Positions 8,144 through 8,460 of a DNA stretch of 8,460 bases are shown one piece after another (position 1 is the stretch's first letter; each line of letters begins with the position of its first letter). The notes beneath the pieces were generated by a model. That model was not told the origin of the DNA and did not search any database. It saw nothing but the letters and a program-made list of their open reading frames with translations. Position numbers and translations under genes: made by a program. The stretch is from an uncultured Alphaproteobacteria bacterium (GTDB lineage Bacteria > Pseudomonadota > Alphaproteobacteria > Rickettsiales > Midichloriaceae): contig CAIOSF010000114.1 of assembly GCA_903860855.1 (NCBI GenBank), positions 1 through 8,460 of the forward strand, read 5' to 3'.

Positions 8144-8255
8144 TATTAAGGATGACAGAAAATCAAATTTCAACTTTTTCGATCTTGTATAATTGGTGAG
8201 ATCTGTTTGGTGATTGCTTATAATATCATGCCGGTTTCAGAATAAGTAATTAACC

Positions 8256-8336
8256 TTACGCAAGAAGCCTTGATCAAGGCAATAAGGTGAACAAAGGAAA
8301 GACCTTATGGCTTTTTTCCCTCTGCCTTGTGCGTAA
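8256..8336. repeat. 81-nt element with inverted ends and competing internal hairpins
   Basis: The ends TTACGCA (8256-8262) and TGCGTAA (8330-8336) are exact inverted repeats. Inside, GCCTTGATCAAGGC (8267-8280) is a perfect 14-bp palindrome, and ATAAGGT/ACCTTAT (8282-8288/8302-8308) makes a 7-bp stem. AAGGCA (8276-8281) can also pair with TGCCTT (8323-8328), which would exclude the 14-bp palindrome. The design could be a small structured RNA, an attenuator or a short palindromic mobile repeat; its identity is unknown. Confidence 0.45.
8282..8317 (+). terminator. Hairpin followed by T6, candidate terminator of the ntrY-transporter cluster
   Basis: A 7-bp stem ATAAGGT/ACCTTAT with a 13-nt purine-rich loop (8289-8301) is followed by GGC and six T residues (8312-8317). 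It lies 138 bp after the last stop of the plus-strand cluster. The stem is A/T-rich and the T run begins 3 nt after it, so it would be a weak intrinsic terminator. It is nested in the larger 81-nt element. Confidence 0.4.
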
Positions 8337-8385
8337 TATTCTCTATTCTTTTCCATACCGTCCCCCTCACGTTAACTCATTCGAG

Positions 8386-8420
8386 TATATCCAAAGACTG
8401 GAACTAAAACTATATCCAAA
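8386..8420. repeat. 10-bp direct repeat TATATCCAAA, two copies
   Basis: TATATCCAAA occurs at 8386-8395 and again at 8411-8420, with starts 25 bp apart. The second copy ends 15 nt before a consensus -35 box. The arrangement fits an activator or repressor site upstream of a promoter, though two copies of a 10-mer could also be chance in AT-rich DNA. Confidence 0.45.
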
Positions 8421-8435
8421 AAGCAAAATAGCCTG

Positions 8436-8460
8436 TTGACAAGTTGACGAGGCGAGAATA
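8436..8460 (+). promoter_or_regulatory. Strong sigma-70-type promoter truncated at the window end
   Basis: TTGACA (8436-8441) is a perfect -35 hexamer. The ideal 17-bp spacer puts the -10 box at 8459, where the window's last two bases are TA, the first two bases of TATAAT. A/T-rich tracts upstream (8403-8430) could act as an UP element. A second TTGAC follows at 8444. The downstream gene or RNA is not visible, so this is a prediction. Confidence 0.5.

Larger units (their letters stand above)
8144..8460. other. 317-bp non-coding stretch with structured RNA-like element and promoter elements
   Basis: No credible gene is present. The only start-stop frame next to a purine-rich site is a 15-codon one at 8152-8199, whose AAGG touches the ATG. 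The stretch holds, in order: AT-rich sequence with TATAAT at 8188 and 8219 (neither with a good -35), an 81-nt self-complementary element (8256-8336), a duplicated 10-mer (8386-8395 and 8411-8420) and a consensus -35 box running into the window end. Confidence 0.6.

Noticed and set aside
8152..8199. 15-codon frame starting MTENQ directly after the last gene
   Set aside because: AAGG abuts the ATG with no spacer, the frame is very short, and nothing supports translation.
8188..8224. Two TATAAT hexamers as promoters
   Set aside because: Neither has a recognisable -35 at 16-18 bp, and the hexamer is common in AT-rich DNA.

Overview
This window looks like a stretch of chromosome from an alphaproteobacterium, most likely an obligate intracellular or host-associated lineage such as Rickettsiales or Holosporales. 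The inference rests on several things: a modest G+C content (roughly 40 % by eye), an NtrY-type sensor kinase with the alphaproteobacterial H-box, tandem drug/metabolite transporters resembling the S-adenosylmethionine/metabolite importers common in Rickettsiales, and long, poorly coding spacers with a decaying gene. The presence of lpxB means the organism makes lipid A, which argues against Anaplasma/Ehrlichia-like lineages. The genus cannot be fixed from the sequence alone. No tRNA, rRNA, CRISPR array or transposase was seen.

Layout. Positions 1-1062 (+) hold the Obg/CgtA ribosome-assembly GTPase, missing about the first 25 codons at the window edge. It converges on lpxB (lipid-A-disaccharide synthase, 1295-2647, -). 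The 232-bp gap between them holds a 10-bp perfect hairpin that can terminate in both directions and a second 10-bp perfect inverted repeat with a long loop. To the right of lpxB is a 211-bp spacer with two TATGAT/ATCATA dyads. Next come two overlapping unrecognised reading frames (2859-3122 and 3092-3505, +) that are best read as one gene broken by a one-base frameshift.

From 3562 onward is a tight plus-strand cluster. It holds an NtrY-like membrane histidine kinase (3562-5619), two paralogous 10-TM EamA/DMT transporters (5626-6705 and 6698-7633; 6-bp gap, then an 8-bp overlap) and a small membrane-anchored protein (7652-8143) whose C-terminal half may have a very divergent FKBP-like fold. 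The spacing suggests one transcript, so sensing and metabolite uptake may be co-expressed. The usual NtrX response regulator is not next to the kinase.

The last 317 bp carry no credible gene but are structured. There is an 81-nt element with inverted ends and several competing hairpins, one followed by six T residues. A 10-bp direct repeat (TATATCCAAA twice, 25 bp apart) follows, and then a perfect TTGACA -35 box. The first two bases of a -10 box at the ideal 17-bp spacing are the last bases of the window, so a strongly promoted gene or RNA probably begins just to the right.
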